From contig NC_051102.1 in the NCBI RefSeq assembly GCF_901709675.1, forward strand, positions 774,912 through 838,911: 64,000 nucleotides of DNA. Reading direction: 5' to 3'. This stretch comes from Syngnathus acus (Eukaryota; Chordata; Actinopteri; Syngnathiformes; Syngnathidae). Every line of letters begins with the position of its first letter. Positions within the stretch are counted from its first letter, which is position 1. A model generated the notes under the pieces. That model was not told where the DNA came from, did not search any database, and worked only from the letters and a program-made list of their open reading frames with translations. Shown in pieces: positions 24,258 to 35,906 of the stretch. The translations under genes and the position numbers were made by a program.

Positions 24258-24539
24258 ATGATGAAATGAATATTAATATTTAGTAATATTTATACATGAC
24301 TAATTTCGAACATAATTAAAATCGCAGAAATTGCATATTTCTTGTTCAAATACAAAGGTGAAACGCTTCGTTTTGCAGATTGGACATAACACCCACAGTA
24401 AAAAGGCACTGGCTGAGGCAGATAGTACTCTGCCGCACTGAAGGGCGGCGTACGTGAGCCAACGGGTGACTAATGCTTCCCAATTTGTTTTGCTGTAGAG
24501 GTAGACACAACTGATGTCACAAAGCACAGATCTGTTATT

Positions 24540-24700
24540 TTGCAGTATTTAATGACGTGAGTGATGATAGACGAGCCCCTGCTGTAGCTACCTACGTATG
24601 TCTTGGGAGTGTTGGAGAAATACAGCTGTTGTGAAAAGTTAGTAGCTCAAACATATGATGGAGCTGCTGTGATAGCATCGGGCCAAAATTGAAGAAAAGG
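24540..24700 (+). pseudogene. Probable hAT transposase relic
   Basis: A broken frame reads VAQTYDGAAVIASG around 24640-24680, resembling the SYDGAAxM motif of hAT-type transposases. Stops and frame changes interrupt it on both sides. No terminal repeats were identified, so the call rests on one short motif. Confidence 0.35.
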
Positions 24701-25741
24701 TGCCTAAACTGAAGGAAAATAAAGAGGACTACGGTAAAGGCAAGACTACAAACAGTGTGCGCGCATGCGTGTTGTATTCTCTATGAATGGCCACAGCCTG
24801 ACATGTTTGTGAACCACCTCTGACCATTTAGCCATCACTGTAGCAAGATTTCCTTAAAGATACTCTCCAGACGCAAGTAACAGTAAACGCGACTGCATGC
24901 GCCGAGTAGTTTAACCAGTTGATGATGCGTGCAATCTTCCGCTTTTGCATATATTCAGCTGAGCCCGATTTTCCTTTGGCAATGCAAAAAGGCTTTCTTG
25001 AACTTAACAGGATGCTTTTTCATGTGGTTGGAGGGGAAAACTGTTGTTGTGTTCCCACTAGTTTAAAAGCTATTAATTATCCAGTGTGATTTACACAGCC
25101 CTCTCATGAACTTTTTTACACTCACGCATACACACAAAAATGCGTTGTGAGCACCACAAGTATTTAGATGACTAAACTTTTTGAATTTGTCACCAAACAA
25201 ACTCATTGCACTTTATTGTTTTTCCAGAACTGAGGGCTTACTTTCGACATGTTGAAAATGATCAAATTGTGTCTGGAACTCACTTTGGATTGATAAAATA
25301 ACTTTTTTCTGAAGGTTTGGGTTATCTGCTCTTGGAGTCAATTTGAAGCCAGTCACAGGGTTTATATCACGTGACATTATTGGCCGACGGCATGAGGCCA
25401 TTTGTTTTCTCCCTGACGGATGGATGAGTGGGTGGGTAAGATGGATGCTGAGTGGAAGTGGGACACACCCACCCGATGCCTTTACTGATAAGTGACCTCA
25501 TTACAGCTCCACTGGGCTTATTTTGCTCCTTCACAGAGTACTACGATGATGGCTGGCTCCCATTGAGAGCTTTACTCTTAAGCCGCGCCAAGCTCTGCCA
25601 CTTTCTCGAGGTTCTTTTTAATCCATCATGCTGCAGGATTTGCAACTTGAGTGCAGCACTATATTGCACTGAGGGCTGTTTGTAGTATCTAATGAGGCAG
25701 TGTTTGCCAACCTGAACTGAGCTAAGGCAAACATTTTAGAA

Positions 25742-26957
25742 TTGTCACGGATCGGATGGAGCAGAGCGACCAAGTGCAGCTTGGATCACACATAACCAAA
25801 CAATGGGGGACGAGACCTGACAGTACCCCCCCCCCACAAGGGACGGATCCCGACGTCCCAAAAAACCGAAACCCCCACGTGGCGAGTGGGGGGGGGGAAG
25901 CGCACCAGGCCAAATGACTTCACTGGCCATGGCAAAGTCCTAACCGCGCTCGGCGGCAACTCTGGGGACATGAAACGCAATCGGCGGCAACTCAGGGGAC
26001 ATGAAACGCAATCGGCGGCAAGTTGGGGACATGAACCGCTATCGGCGGCAACTTGAGGACATAAACCGCAATCGGCGGCAACTTGGGGACATGAACCGCG
26101 ATCGGCGGCAACTCGGGGAGACATGAACCGCAATCGGCGGCAACTCGGGGGGACATGAACCGCAATCGGCGGCAACTCGGGGGGACATGAACCACAATCG
26201 GCAGCATACGAAAAGTCAGCGCCGCAATCGGCGGCGTTTGGAAGTCCGGACCGCGATCAGTGGCATTCGGAAGGCGGAGCTGTGGCAGCAGCAAGAGCCA
26301 CCACCCGCCGCAGCAGTGGGAGTGGGGCCAAGGACGATCGCGGGTCCGGCGCAGCTGGCTTGAAATCTGGTGACGCCCGCGGGTCCTGCGACGCTGGGGT
26401 GGAGCCCGATGGCGGCCAGGAGTCTGATGGCGCCGGGAAGCACTCCGATGGCGGCCGTGGGTCCGGCGTCGCTGGAGTGAAGTCCGATGGCGGCCGCGAA
26501 GCCCATGGCGCTGGAACATGCTCGGCCGACGGACGTGAATCGGGCGTTGCAGCGGGAGCTGATGGAGGAGGTTGGTCCAGGCGCTGGTCGCTGAAGTGGT
26601 CGGATCATTCTGTCACGGATCGGATGGAGCAGGGCGACCAAGTGCAGCTCGGACCAGGGTTTATTGAAGGGAACGAATTAACAGAACCGGCAAACTGACG
26701 TGACTTGACAAAACAATAACTGAACTGACTAACCGAGACAAGAAAACAACAGGACATGACGACAACAGGACATTACGACAACAAACGTGACGACAATGAT
26801 CCGACAGGACTTAAATACACGACAGGTAACAAGAGGCAGGTGGGAATGATCACACTGATCATGGGCACACAGGAGGGGAGGGGCGAGCACACAGGCACAC
26901 GGACGGAAACTATGACAATATGCACATAACCAAACAACTGGGGACGAGACGTGACAA
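25742..26957. repeat. GC-rich interspersed repeat, copy 2, with internal minisatellite
   Basis: Same family and orientation as 11496-12266. A tandem minisatellite at about 25950-26205 repeats a ~30-base unit (CGCAATCGGCGGCAACT plus GGGGACATGAAC) roughly eight times. The repeat is much shorter in copy 1. ATCGGATGGAGCAG..CGACCAAGTGCAGCT occurs twice, at 25752 and 26617. The Arg-rich frames inside are not credible proteins. Confidence 0.75.
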
Positions 26958-28236
26958 GAATAGGAAAATGGAAATCTCATGACACACGATGTACAGAAAT
27001 GTGCATGTACTGTACTGAAATTTTGATTTTATCTCAATTTACTCAGACGTTAGAGAAAAATCTGGGCCTGTTTAGTACACTGGCCCTAAAACGCATATAA
27101 CAAACAAAAAAAAGCAAACAAGAATAAAGGATTGCCAAAAATTATATTAAAACCGATTAAAACAACTACAAATCAAAAACGGCAAACAGAAAGCAAGCAA
27201 ACAAGTAAAAGGAATTGCAAAAAAAAAACAAGCAAAAATTTTATCTTCTACAATTTCAATCAATTTTATAATAGTTTTCAATAATTTCAATTCATTTGAG
27301 TGACAACTTAGGTACATTCATAAACACATTAACTGTGGATATGTTCTGATTAAAACTGGGTCGTGTATTTCGGTTCTGAACAAATTTGTGTATCAGCTCT
27401 CATTAGATAAGAACAATTTTCTTGACTGGTAAATATACAAAAATGCATCCATAAAAGTTACAATGTGGTCGCTTCATCACCCCAAAAGCATTCATTTATC
27501 TCCATCTTCTTCTCTATCTTTCCTCCTCATCCTCCTTTGTGTCAGTGGAATGTAAACATGATGTGGGAGGCCATCTCTCTTCCATCTCAAGCTTGCTCAA
27601 AGCAAATTTGGGCTCACAGTGTTTAGAGTTTGGATTGCTATTGATGGTTTGTTGATGGTTTATGGTTCTTGTCAGCTTCCTGTTCTTAATTGCACCATTG
27701 CAAACATCGTGAGAATGTTGACGGCCCTTTGTATGCAAAGTTTTTTTTTTTTTTAAGCTCTACAGTGTTGTTTTTACATCAGTTCATCTTTAGACCTCTG
27801 AGGGTGAGAGACTTCCAGAGAAGTCAGGGCCTCAAATCTGATTACCCAGTGAAGAAATGTGAGACATGCTCAAATCTAGGCCACATAAATATTAGAATCT
27901 AATTTTCACAGGGCTTTTTCTTAATTTAGTCAGCTCTTGCACACATGATATTGTGTTACATGTTTACCCTCAGCATGCTCCCAGAATAACATCCCTCCCA
28001 AATTCCACAAGCTTTTTTTGTTTTTCCTGAGCTCAGAATGTGTCAAGACAAACTTTTTTTTCAGATCCTTACTTATTGACTTGGGAATGCACAAAAAAAG
28101 GAAGAACTCTTTGTGCTTGTCATGTAACAACCGCTCACATTAATGACTCCGAAAACCTTCAACACATTGTTGGATGTTTTTTTTCTGCAGACATTTAAAT
28201 TTGCCTGTTTTTCTTTTTGTTATTTTTTGCTTTATT
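26958..28236. other. Intergenic, no features seen
   Basis: AT-rich sequence without recognisable genes, RNA genes or repeat families. Confidence 0.5.
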
Positions 28237-28352
28237 TATATTATTAATATTTACTATATTTATTAATATTTACTATATTTATTAATATTTACTATATTTA
28301 TTAATATTTACTATTTTATTTATTTTATTTAATATTTTATTATTAATATTTA
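28237..28352. repeat. AT-rich minisatellite
   Basis: A 19-base unit (ATTAATATTTACTATATTT) is repeated about five times with slight decay at both ends. Confidence 0.9.
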
Positions 28353-28721
28353 CACCACATGGTCATTGTATTACATGATGCCACACAATCTGCTGCAATA
28401 CATTATACAATAACATCAAACAGAAAGTCGGAATACCTATGTGAGCACATGGAAAAGATTCCTTCCACTCAAATTTGTCCAAACAAAAACCAAGTGCTGA
28501 CTGTGAGGCAGACATGCTAACCACAACACCACCAGGCTGCCCATCACGACTATACAATCCATTAATCATGTTGTTTGACTGGGTGATTAAGAGTAAAAGC
28601 GCTTACAATATGCTGAAGGTAGAAAAACACTACACAGTGAAGCAAATTTATACAAGATACATCTTTGTCCACAGAGGGAAATTTTTCTTGGACATAATTT
28701 TGCATTTCTACTCATCATTTA

Positions 28722-28754
28722 AAATGTCAAACCCAAGGCCCGGGGGCCAGATAC

Positions 28755-28820
<66 letters not shown>

Positions 28821-29540
28821 ATACTTTATTGATCCCCGGGGGGGGAATTCAGGTTCCCAGCAGCATTCATATCACAGAGTGGGTCTATAAAAGACACAGA
28901 TGACATGAGCGCAACTCAATAGGCTCCTATAAAAGGCTGCCACACACTACGGCGCCACAAAGAAAGCCAATAAGTGCGAAAGTTAAAAACCATTAAAGCA
29001 AAGCAACAAGACAAGAATAAAGGAAAAAGTAACAGCGGGCCAACTGGTGAGAGGCCTAAATATTGTAAATGGTCCCACCAACCAGCCCCCCTCAATACCA
29101 TAAGAACACCCCAAAAACACACAAAATAGCCTCCACGGGTCCATAAACAGGTGTAAGGGCAGTCAAGTTCAACGGTGCCCAATGGACTGTGGTTGTGAAT
29201 CGTTAAAACATCACAAAACAGGCAAACGTGTGAGCAGCGTCCTGGGCACACATCATTTTATGTGGCCCGCAAAGGCATATTGTGCATCAACCTGTGTCAG
29301 TACTAAAATTAAAAATTGTCTTTACTTTGAAAAAAAATTGACATATTGCTGGCAATTTTTATTACCATTCATCTTTTTAAACACTTTTTACGAGTCCCTG
29401 ATTTCAAAACTAATTATTGATCAATTTGTTGTGTAGCCTACACTGTAAATAATAAAAGCCATTGATAGTCATAATGGCCCTCTGAAGAAAACTATGACTA
29501 CGATGCGGCCCGCGACAAAAATTTGTTTGACGCCCCTGAT
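28722..29540. mobile_element. hAT-like fragment split by a LINE tail
   Basis: The left piece has TGTCAAACCCAAGGCCCGGG. The right piece has GATGCGGCCCGCGAC and ends TTTGACGCCCCTGA, like the ends of a common fish hAT-type element. Between them (28757-29240) lies a (TTGA)n run and ACTTTATTGATCCC, the reverse-strand 3' tail of a LINE. This indicates a nested insertion. Boundaries are approximate. Confidence 0.55.
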
Positions 29541-32500
29541 TTAAAAGTACTTCTTCAGCATAGTGGAAGTTCAAAGAGCTTATCAGGGTTGCAGAGCTGG
29601 AGCCTATTCCAGGTGACTGGGCAAAAGGCAGAATACACCCTAGATTGGTCAACACTCAATTGCAGGAATTAACATCATCATCATCAGTTAATTGCACAGT
29701 CAATTTTATTCAAATTAGTATCTTATGTTTCTGAGCTGAAAAACTTGGTGACCTTAGTAATGCATTTTTGGATGTTTACATTTTTCTTTAATAGTCAATG
29801 TAACTGTTACAGTCAACCGCCCGTATGGCCCCAAATCTACTCTCATGTTACTGTTAAAAGGAAAACTGCAGACCCAAAAACCCCTATCACCCTCCCAAAA
29901 ATGTAGCCCCCCATCGCATCCACATGACTTCCAACCCACAAAGTTTTCCCCTTTTTATTTCTCTCTCCGTCTCTCTCTCTCTTTCTCCGCTAAGGAATTT
30001 TGAACAAATTACCTCCACATGTGCTTAAAGGAGCCCCATGGGAAGAGGGCCAAGAAGAATATACTGCTGACTGAACACAAACATTGACTTCATCAAACAT
30101 GGAGCTCTGATATTCTCCATATGCTCACCTGGCACGGCGGGTCGCTCGCTGACTGCGGCGTGGCGACATCTTGTCAGTCTGCCTCGTTATCTTCCTGTGG
30201 CACATATTTTTGGATAAGGTTGGAGTGAGGGGGGCTGTTTAGCACTTTGCTGTCACTGATGTTGTAGGCACTATAACAGCATGACCTTAAGTTGGATATT
30301 GTAGAAAAAACCCCTGAGACAACTACAAGTTATTAGTGAGCCAAAATTGTGCAGTAGTTGACAACATGTGCTATTTTTTCCAGTGAAGGAGCTAGGAGGG
30401 GTGGTCTAGGGCACTGCCCTCCCTTGAAATATAATTGGAACCCTAAGGTGCCAGACTAGACAGATTATTCAATTTGCCCGTGACTTTTTTGGGTTGGTGA
30501 ATTTGCTCCCGAGATGTCAGTGGCCACTCAGGAAAAAAAAAAACACCTCCGCCAGTGATTAGTTCTCCTAGTGATATTATAATTTTTTATTTATCACTGT
30601 GTATTATAGTGTGTTCTTTGAATATAATTTTCTTGATAAACGGGGGTTCACTGATGCTGTGGCCATTGAGTGTGTATGTGGTGATGTTGTTGAGAAAGCC
30701 GCCCTCCAAAGGAATCGGTGCGTTTTTGTCTAGTAACCAAAGAAAGGGCTGAGAGAGAAATATGACAAACTGCAGAAAAATAGAAGAAAAGGCAGAAAAG
30801 TAAAAAGAGTGATTTACGTCTAATCTCACCCGTCCCCATCCCGTCTCGCTGGACCCCATGTTGCCTTTGGACCACCGCCAGACGCTTTTTGATTGTTGTT
30901 CACCTTCTTTCTCGTGTCACTCGACAGGCGCTTACTGTGACCTTTCCAACGATGAATATAGGTCGCTGAAAGATTACTTACAAGGGAGCTTTCACCAGCT
31001 CTGAGGAGAAAAATCACCTAATCAAGCGAAGCAATATTTCACCTTATCATGAATACGTCTCCTCCGTCACGGTTGACTTCCACCATCATGGCATGTGTGC
31101 GTCACTAAGGGGTGGAGTTGGGGGGGGTTGATAGGCTCTGCTCTTATCTAGATAACTCCAAGATGTGCTCCAAGCTCCAGTTTGGTTTGTGTCTTCTCAG
31201 CATCTCTATCTTAAATGACATGACACTCAGAGGAAGCGAGGGGGAGAGAACCTCAAATATTTGGCAAAGTCTTAAACTGAAGAAGGGGGGGCTATTGTGT
31301 TGCATTCCATGTGGATGAATTAGTCAGCTGTTGGACACGTTTCACATGTGTGCGTGGAAGAAAAGCACTGCAAAACAATGAGGAGGTTTCAAACTATTTT
31401 GCAATAAGAGCAACACTGACAATTGACTCGCATTATAATCACGAGGCCCTGAGTCACAAAAAAAGTTTCATGTGTCGTTTGCTCAAACGTGAAAAGTGAA
31501 AGTTTGATTGATGGTATTTTTCAACAAAACAATAAATGAACACTTCCGTTCACTGAACTCTAAATAAATGATGTGCAAATCCTATCCACATACTCCAAAA
31601 TCTGTAAATGTAAAATTTTGTGCCATAACTCCCATAAATAGAAAGCAATCAGAATGACAACATGTTTTTTTATTTGTTCATGGAGTTGCCACAGCTATGA
31701 CTGGTCATTCTCCCGAGCACTGGAAGAAAACTCCTGCTAAACGTCTCAACAATAATGCTCCCCGAGGTTATTTATTCTGGAATGTTAATGGGCTTAAACC
31801 CTGGTGCCCCCCTGTGACCTCTGGCTCACGCTCCTTTGGGCTTTTCCTATCAAGCGTTCGATCAAGCGCTGCGCAAATGCTGTCATCCGTTGGAGCAACA
31901 AAGATTCATGCAGCAGGAAGATTTGGATTAGATGCTGTTGAACGCTGCCCAACACACTTTGATGGATTCTAATGTTTGTTGTCATTGAACGATATTTGAG
32001 GACTTTACTTTTCAGACACTGAGTTCAAAATTGTTTGATATAGAAGAACCAGTGAAGTAATTGAAAAAGAAAAAACAAGATGAACCTAGTACAACAACTA
32101 ACTGAGTTCTTGCTCCTCGTTGGTCGCTTTATGTCACATAAACATGATAGTGAATGTTTATGGACTTTGCTGTATCCATGTGAGAGCCATTAGTTTCTCT
32201 CTTTAGGGTCCTAAATGGAAACAGATGCACAGAGCGACATCATTCCTTTACTCGTGAGGAATCTTTTCTTGTTCTCTCCAATTGCTGATTACTTTTCTGT
32301 ACTGCTCTCAAACATTCTGCCAGTGAAGCCAATGTGTCAATGTTTGACATCTGGGCATATGTGGAAGTGTATTCTTCTTTGGGGATTTGGATGAGATTGG
32401 GAATTTTTTTTTTTTTTTGGATGAGGGGGTGCACGTAATTATGCAGTAAAGATGGCAAGATTTTTCTCCCTTTCCTGGTGGACTTCTGCAGACCGTGTCA

Positions 32501-34389
32501 AGCTAGAGGATTTACTGGCCCACTGGCCTCATTGCCAAAGGCAGTTTTTCCCCACACTCATAGGATTAAAGCATTCCAACAAAATAAAAAATAAAAAATT
32601 AACACATCATGTTAAATCTAGAATCAATCAAATTAAAGGTTGCCAAATATTGAGCCCACTCTTTATCGGCTGTAAATCAATGTTAAGAATTTACAATTAT
32701 TTTGTTTAGAATTTATTATCAGTTGACTTTGTTAAAGCAATGAATCGATTTTTACTTACTGGTAATTATCACCATGCCTTTTTGTGCCTTACTCGTGTAT
32801 GCTTCTCTTCACAATTTGCACACGTCAGGGGTTTTGCCACCTGGAGTAGGGTGGAACAGCTGCCCAAATAAGCGCCAACCTTCTTTATGATTACCCCTAA
32901 ATAACTTGTAACAGCACAGACAGACAGAGTTAAATATTATATGCTCATAATGAAGGCCTTTTGACAACCTGCACATTTTTTAACCCATTTGAAATGTTTG
33001 CTCAGGTTTATGATTTTCCTCAAACTGGAAGTTAGGGACACTGACTCATTAAAGCCATAATCCTCTCTGTGTGCCGCATTTTTTATGGTTACCCACTTTC
33101 TCATGTGACCTCACAGTCATTGCCTTCCTCCCAGTTAATTTATGTGTCTACCTCCCCCTCTCGCTTCTCCATTCCAAGGAAATTACAGCATGCTGTCGGG
33201 TATAACAAATTTGCTTTCTGATTATCTTGTGGAAGCTCTTTATAGCAATCAGCTGTGGTGATCCAAAAAGATGTAGTTCTCCTGCAAAATGACATTCAGT
33301 TTTCAGGGTTGCTCAGAGTTGGACTGCCACAACGGTGCAACCTGATATCTGTTGGACCTCACGGATCGAATCCCAGCGGTGAAAAATCAGGACTGGTCGT
33401 TCAACCCGAGAGAATCCATCTAACACTCGTGGATACATATAGCAAATGTTTATTCACTGCTGCCCCCTACAGGTCTTTTGTTTTCCCTCCACTGGTTGGC
33501 AGATCGCTTTTTTTAGATGGCAATCACGTCAGAGTTGTAAGTTACGACCAAAGGTCATCAAGTGGAAAGCTCCGCAGATGTCTTCTTTCACAGAGACTCT
33601 GCTGTGTCCTGTAATTTTGTTGCAGACAGCGCGTGAATGGAATATTAATGTATTATGAAGACATATGTCTCCCTCTGCTGGCGTACTCAATCACAATATT
33701 TCTTGAGGCTTAACAAAATGTCCTATTGATCTCCATTTTACACTTAGTTACAGTTTATTTTTATTTATGATTTTGTATTTTATGTAATGTTTTAATTTTT
33801 TTTATTCAGCCCCCACAAAACAATAATTTATGATCATATACTTTCACTAATCTTTAAAAAAAAAAAAACATTTATTATACTATTTTTCTTAAATGCACCA
33901 ACTCTCATTATCTAACTGCTCAGTAAATCAGATTAAAGAACAGAACGGGCTGGACTGTAAGCCATACTTTGCCTATCCCTGTGCTAACATTCAAATACAC
34001 TAAAATACACTTCACTCTGTGTATTCAACATGCTCCACATAACTACGATGTGTCCTTACTGTATGTCATACTGTTGACAGTTGGAGCCGGTTTGTGGTCA
34101 CATGATCTTCTCCATAGATTAGTGGAATGGAGTCATGAAGCTTCTGAATGTGACCTGTGGAATGAAACTCCCACCATTGTTTGGCTAGCACACAAAGAAC
34201 AAACCAGCAACCTCTGCGGCGTCAATGCTTGGTGGTGATGTCACTAGTTTTTCTTTCCCAGTCTTTTCATTGTGCTGTTTCGTATGTGTGCGCGTGTAGG
34301 ATGTTGCTCAGGAGTTAACTATCACACTGGTACTATACGCGAATCCGTCTTTTATTAATGCAGTAGCTAGAAGTAAATAGCAGTGCAAC
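29541..34389. other. Intergenic before the lurap1-like gene
   Basis: 29560-29650 resembles a dispersed fish repeat (GCAGAGCTGGAGCCTATTCC). The rest, 29650-34389, shows no gene, RNA gene or repeat that can be supported. The last ~150 bases should hold the promoter and 5' UTR of the next gene. Confidence 0.45.
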
Positions 34390-35321
34390 ATGACAGACTT
34401 TCCAGATTTGAAGGAGCTGGAAAATAAAGTTGGCCGGAAAACACCAGAAAGTCTTATACTTTGGATGAGGAATGCTGCCGACTCACAAGATGTGGAGATA
34501 GAGCATCAAAACTGCATACTCAGTGATTCTTTTGCCAACAAATTGAGCAACCTTAAGCAAGAGATGGTAAGGAGGATTTTCTTCATGTTCATATGCCTAA
34601 TTGAATAACAACAAATACCTTTTCATGGTGCTGGAACATTTTGGAACAATACACTTCCAAAAGAGTCAATAAATTTAAGTGCACAAACTCAGTACAGTAA
34701 TTCTACTCGTCTTTACTGTCTATTCAGAAGTGGATGCGCTCTGCGGATGTGAGGATTCTACGCCAGCTGGTTGCTGTGCACGAGGGCATCGAGTCCATGC
34801 GCTGGCTCATGATGGAGTGGAGTACCTTGGCCGATCGTGACAGCAGCCTGACAGGAAGTCTAAGCAGCTTGGTGACAGTTGAGGAGGGTGCACGCTCACT
34901 AACTCCATGCAGGTGCAGTGTTAGGGGGGAAACAATGGAGAAAATACATTTGACATACCCTGAGAATTTGCCCGATACCTTTAGTCAAGAATCATCAGGT
35001 CATTCACCGCACAATGACAGTGACCAGTCACATCAAAATAGCTGTGTTGAAATGTCAAGCCAAGAGTTCAGCCCATCCACAAACTGTTTCGTTGAGAACG
35101 ACTTCCAAGAGTCAGAACCCCAGGACTCAGAAGCTCACTCTCCGCAGGAACTAAAAGTGGGCGCTGGCCCTAATAAAGAAGTGAATGAAAGGTCGCAAGA
35201 GACAAAGCAACAAAGCCACAACAGCATAAGAGAAGAGGATGAAAAGATGGCTGCAGTTTTGTTTGGGTATGATGCTCAATGGTGCTGGATAGAGTCACAA
35301 GATGACGTGATGTTTTTGTGA
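34390..35321 (+). CDS. Leucine-rich adaptor protein 1 family (LURAP1/LURAP1L-like)
   Basis: Two exons, 34390-34566 and 34728-35321, joined in phase 0; 256 aa. The N-terminal DLKELENKVGRKTPESL and the segment VRILRQLVAVHEGIESMRWLM are hallmarks of the LURAP1 family, as is the C-terminus SQDDVMFL (family form QDDVTFL). The family has been linked to NF-kB activation and to a myosin-kinase adaptor role at the lamellar cytoskeleton. The middle (~aa 115-225) is Ser/Gln/Glu-rich and probably disordered. Which paralogue (LURAP1, LURAP1L or a fish-specific one) cannot be decided here. About 590 bases separate it from pgap6 on the same strand. Confidence 0.85.
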
Positions 35322-35906
35322 TCTGCAATTAGCGCAACACAAAATACATGTCCATAACGTGAGACACTATTTTTCCTAATGAAAAGTGCAACATGTATTG
35401 CAGTAAGTAAATTTAAATAGTAAATGCATTCAGGTTTTATTGCAGTAAGTTTTTATATATATTTTTTTACAAGTTTTATGATCTTCGCAAATATTGCAAA
35501 TTACAATATTTGATTTATTCTATTATGAAATTTAAATTTGTAGAAAAATTGAGTAGGCTGCCTATCCTCGCATTTCAATATGCTTTTGTTTTTTGCTATA
35601 CAGTATAATCTGAATGGACTACCTACTATATGCAGGGGCTGTTTTCATCTTGAGGTTACTTTCTTAATGTCAAATATACGACTATCAAAGATATTTGTCT
35701 TATTTCTTTAATGCCCCAAACTCTCAGATTACTTTTTTTCATTAAGATTTTCATTTGTGCAAGAGATGATGCAGGTATTAACGTGTGACGTAATTATAAT
35801 AGTTTTTCCACACCGTATGACGTCACGTATTGACATTCTGAACCAGGAAGTGGAGCGCAGGAAAGAGCGTTTCCCAATCGACGATGTAATGTATCAGACG
35901 GGAAAC

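Larger units (their letters stand above)
23462..25741. other. Intergenic, mostly featureless
   Basis: No gene seen. Contains a perfect hairpin at 24210-24242 and a probable hAT transposase relic near 24540-24700, described separately. Confidence 0.5.

Noticed and set aside
25780-26640. Arg/His-rich open frames on both strands
   Set aside because: They arise from the GC-rich minisatellite, are open in several frames at once and have no protein-like composition.
30127-30168. Minus-strand ATG followed by a short Arg-rich frame and a GTGAGC donor
   Set aside because: Low-complexity peptide with no following exon; chance is the simpler explanation.
33355-33380. GGATCGAATCCC resembling a tRNA B box
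   Set aside because: No matching A box or cloverleaf could be folded around it.
23462-34389. Expected PRKAA2 exons between plpp3 and other genes
   Set aside because: No kinase motifs were found in any frame I could follow, so no call was made.
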